Made by a program: the position numbers and the translations under genes
In this document: positions 5,897 to 6,047 of the stretch, one piece after another
How positions within the stretch are numbered: position 1 is the stretch's first letter
How the letters are laid out: each line of letters begins with the position of its first letter
DNA from: Bacteroidales bacterium
GTDB lineage: Bacteria > Bacteroidota > Bacteroidia > Bacteroidales > ML635J-15
DNA: 6,047 nt
NCBI GenBank assembly: GCA_028701945.1
Contig: JAQVPT010000042.1
Coordinates: 10,398 to 16,444, forward strand
Direction: 5' to 3'
The notes under the pieces: model-generated
What the model saw: the letters and a program-made list of their open reading frames with translations, nothing else
Databases searched by the model: none
Told to the model about the DNA's origin: nothing

Positions 5897-6047
5897 ATGG
5901 AGATGTTAAAACCTAAAAACATACTTGTACTTGCGCCTCATACCGATGATGGGGAGTTGGGAGCTGGTGGAAGCATTGATCGGTTTATAAAAGAAGATAA
6001 TAATGTTTTTTATGCTGCTTTCAGCACGGCAGAACAATCATTACCTG
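5897..6047 (+). CDS. PIG-L/LmbE family zinc-dependent deacetylase, 3' end missing
   Basis: Only the first 50 residues are present; members of this family are usually about 220-300 residues. The start reads MEMLKPKNILVLAPHTDDGELGAGG: a beta strand (ILVLAP, 9-14) followed by HTDDGELGAGG (15-25), the diagnostic 'HPDDxxxGxGG' metal-site loop. By analogy with MshB, H15 and D18 would bind Zn2+ and D17 would be the general base. T16 and G19 replace the usual Pro and Glu. The second half of the zinc site (a later His) lies outside the window. The family hydrolyses N-acetyl groups from GlcNAc-type sugars or conjugates; in a glycan locus it likely N-deacetylates an amino sugar on a nucleotide or lipid carrier in the cytosol. 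ATG 5897 was chosen because it gives a short lead to the first strand. ATG 5903, two codons in, is equally possible. It follows the GT4 stop by 12 nt. Confidence 0.88.
   Translation, partial: MEMLKPKNILVLAPHTDDGELGAGGSIDRFIKEDNNVFYAAFSTAEQSLP

Overview
The window is a block of six same-strand genes from a surface-polysaccharide (O-antigen, capsule or exopolysaccharide) biosynthesis locus, and it is cut at both ends. The DNA is AT-rich (roughly 30% GC by eye, with Lys, Asn, Ile and Tyr abundant). The genes have no convincing Shine-Dalgarno sequences; A/T-rich leaders precede the start codons. Together with the gene types this suggests Bacteroidota, but nothing here (no rRNA, no housekeeping gene) fixes the taxonomy, so that is an inference.

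Layout, left to right: (1) the 3' part of a GT-A/GT2 glycosyltransferase (2-982); (2) an asparagine-synthetase-like protein that keeps the ATP-binding PP-loop but lacks the N-terminal nucleophile cysteine (1002-2492); (3) a close homologue of GDP-mannose 3,5-epimerase, overlapping gene 2 by ATGA (2489-3457); (4) a GT4-like glycosyltransferase with an N-terminal membrane-anchoring segment (3464-4639); (5) a second GT4 glycosyltransferase split into two overlapping frames by a -1 shift at A_AAA_AAC (4689-5884); (6) the first 50 residues of a PIG-L/LmbE-type zinc deacetylase, running off the right end (5897-6047). Gaps are 19, -4, 6, 49 and 12 nt. I see no internal terminator and no good promoter, so the block is probably one transcription unit whose promoter lies to the left.

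How the genes could work together: the epimerase would make GDP-L-galactose (or GDP-L-gulose) from GDP-mannose. The three glycosyltransferases would build a repeat unit on a lipid carrier at the inner face of the cytoplasmic membrane. The PIG-L enzyme would remove an N-acetyl group from an amino sugar or precursor. The asparagine-synthetase-like protein would form an amide on a sugar or substituent by ATP activation. The enzyme families are well supported by motifs; the sugar structure is inferred.

There is no RNA gene, CRISPR array, insertion sequence or attachment site that I can see. The points most worth a second look are the frameshift in the fifth gene, the cysteine-less asparagine-synthetase homologue, and the plant-like GDP-mannose 3,5-epimerase. 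I did not find a convincing wholly new system here; the novelty lies in the combination of modifying enzymes.
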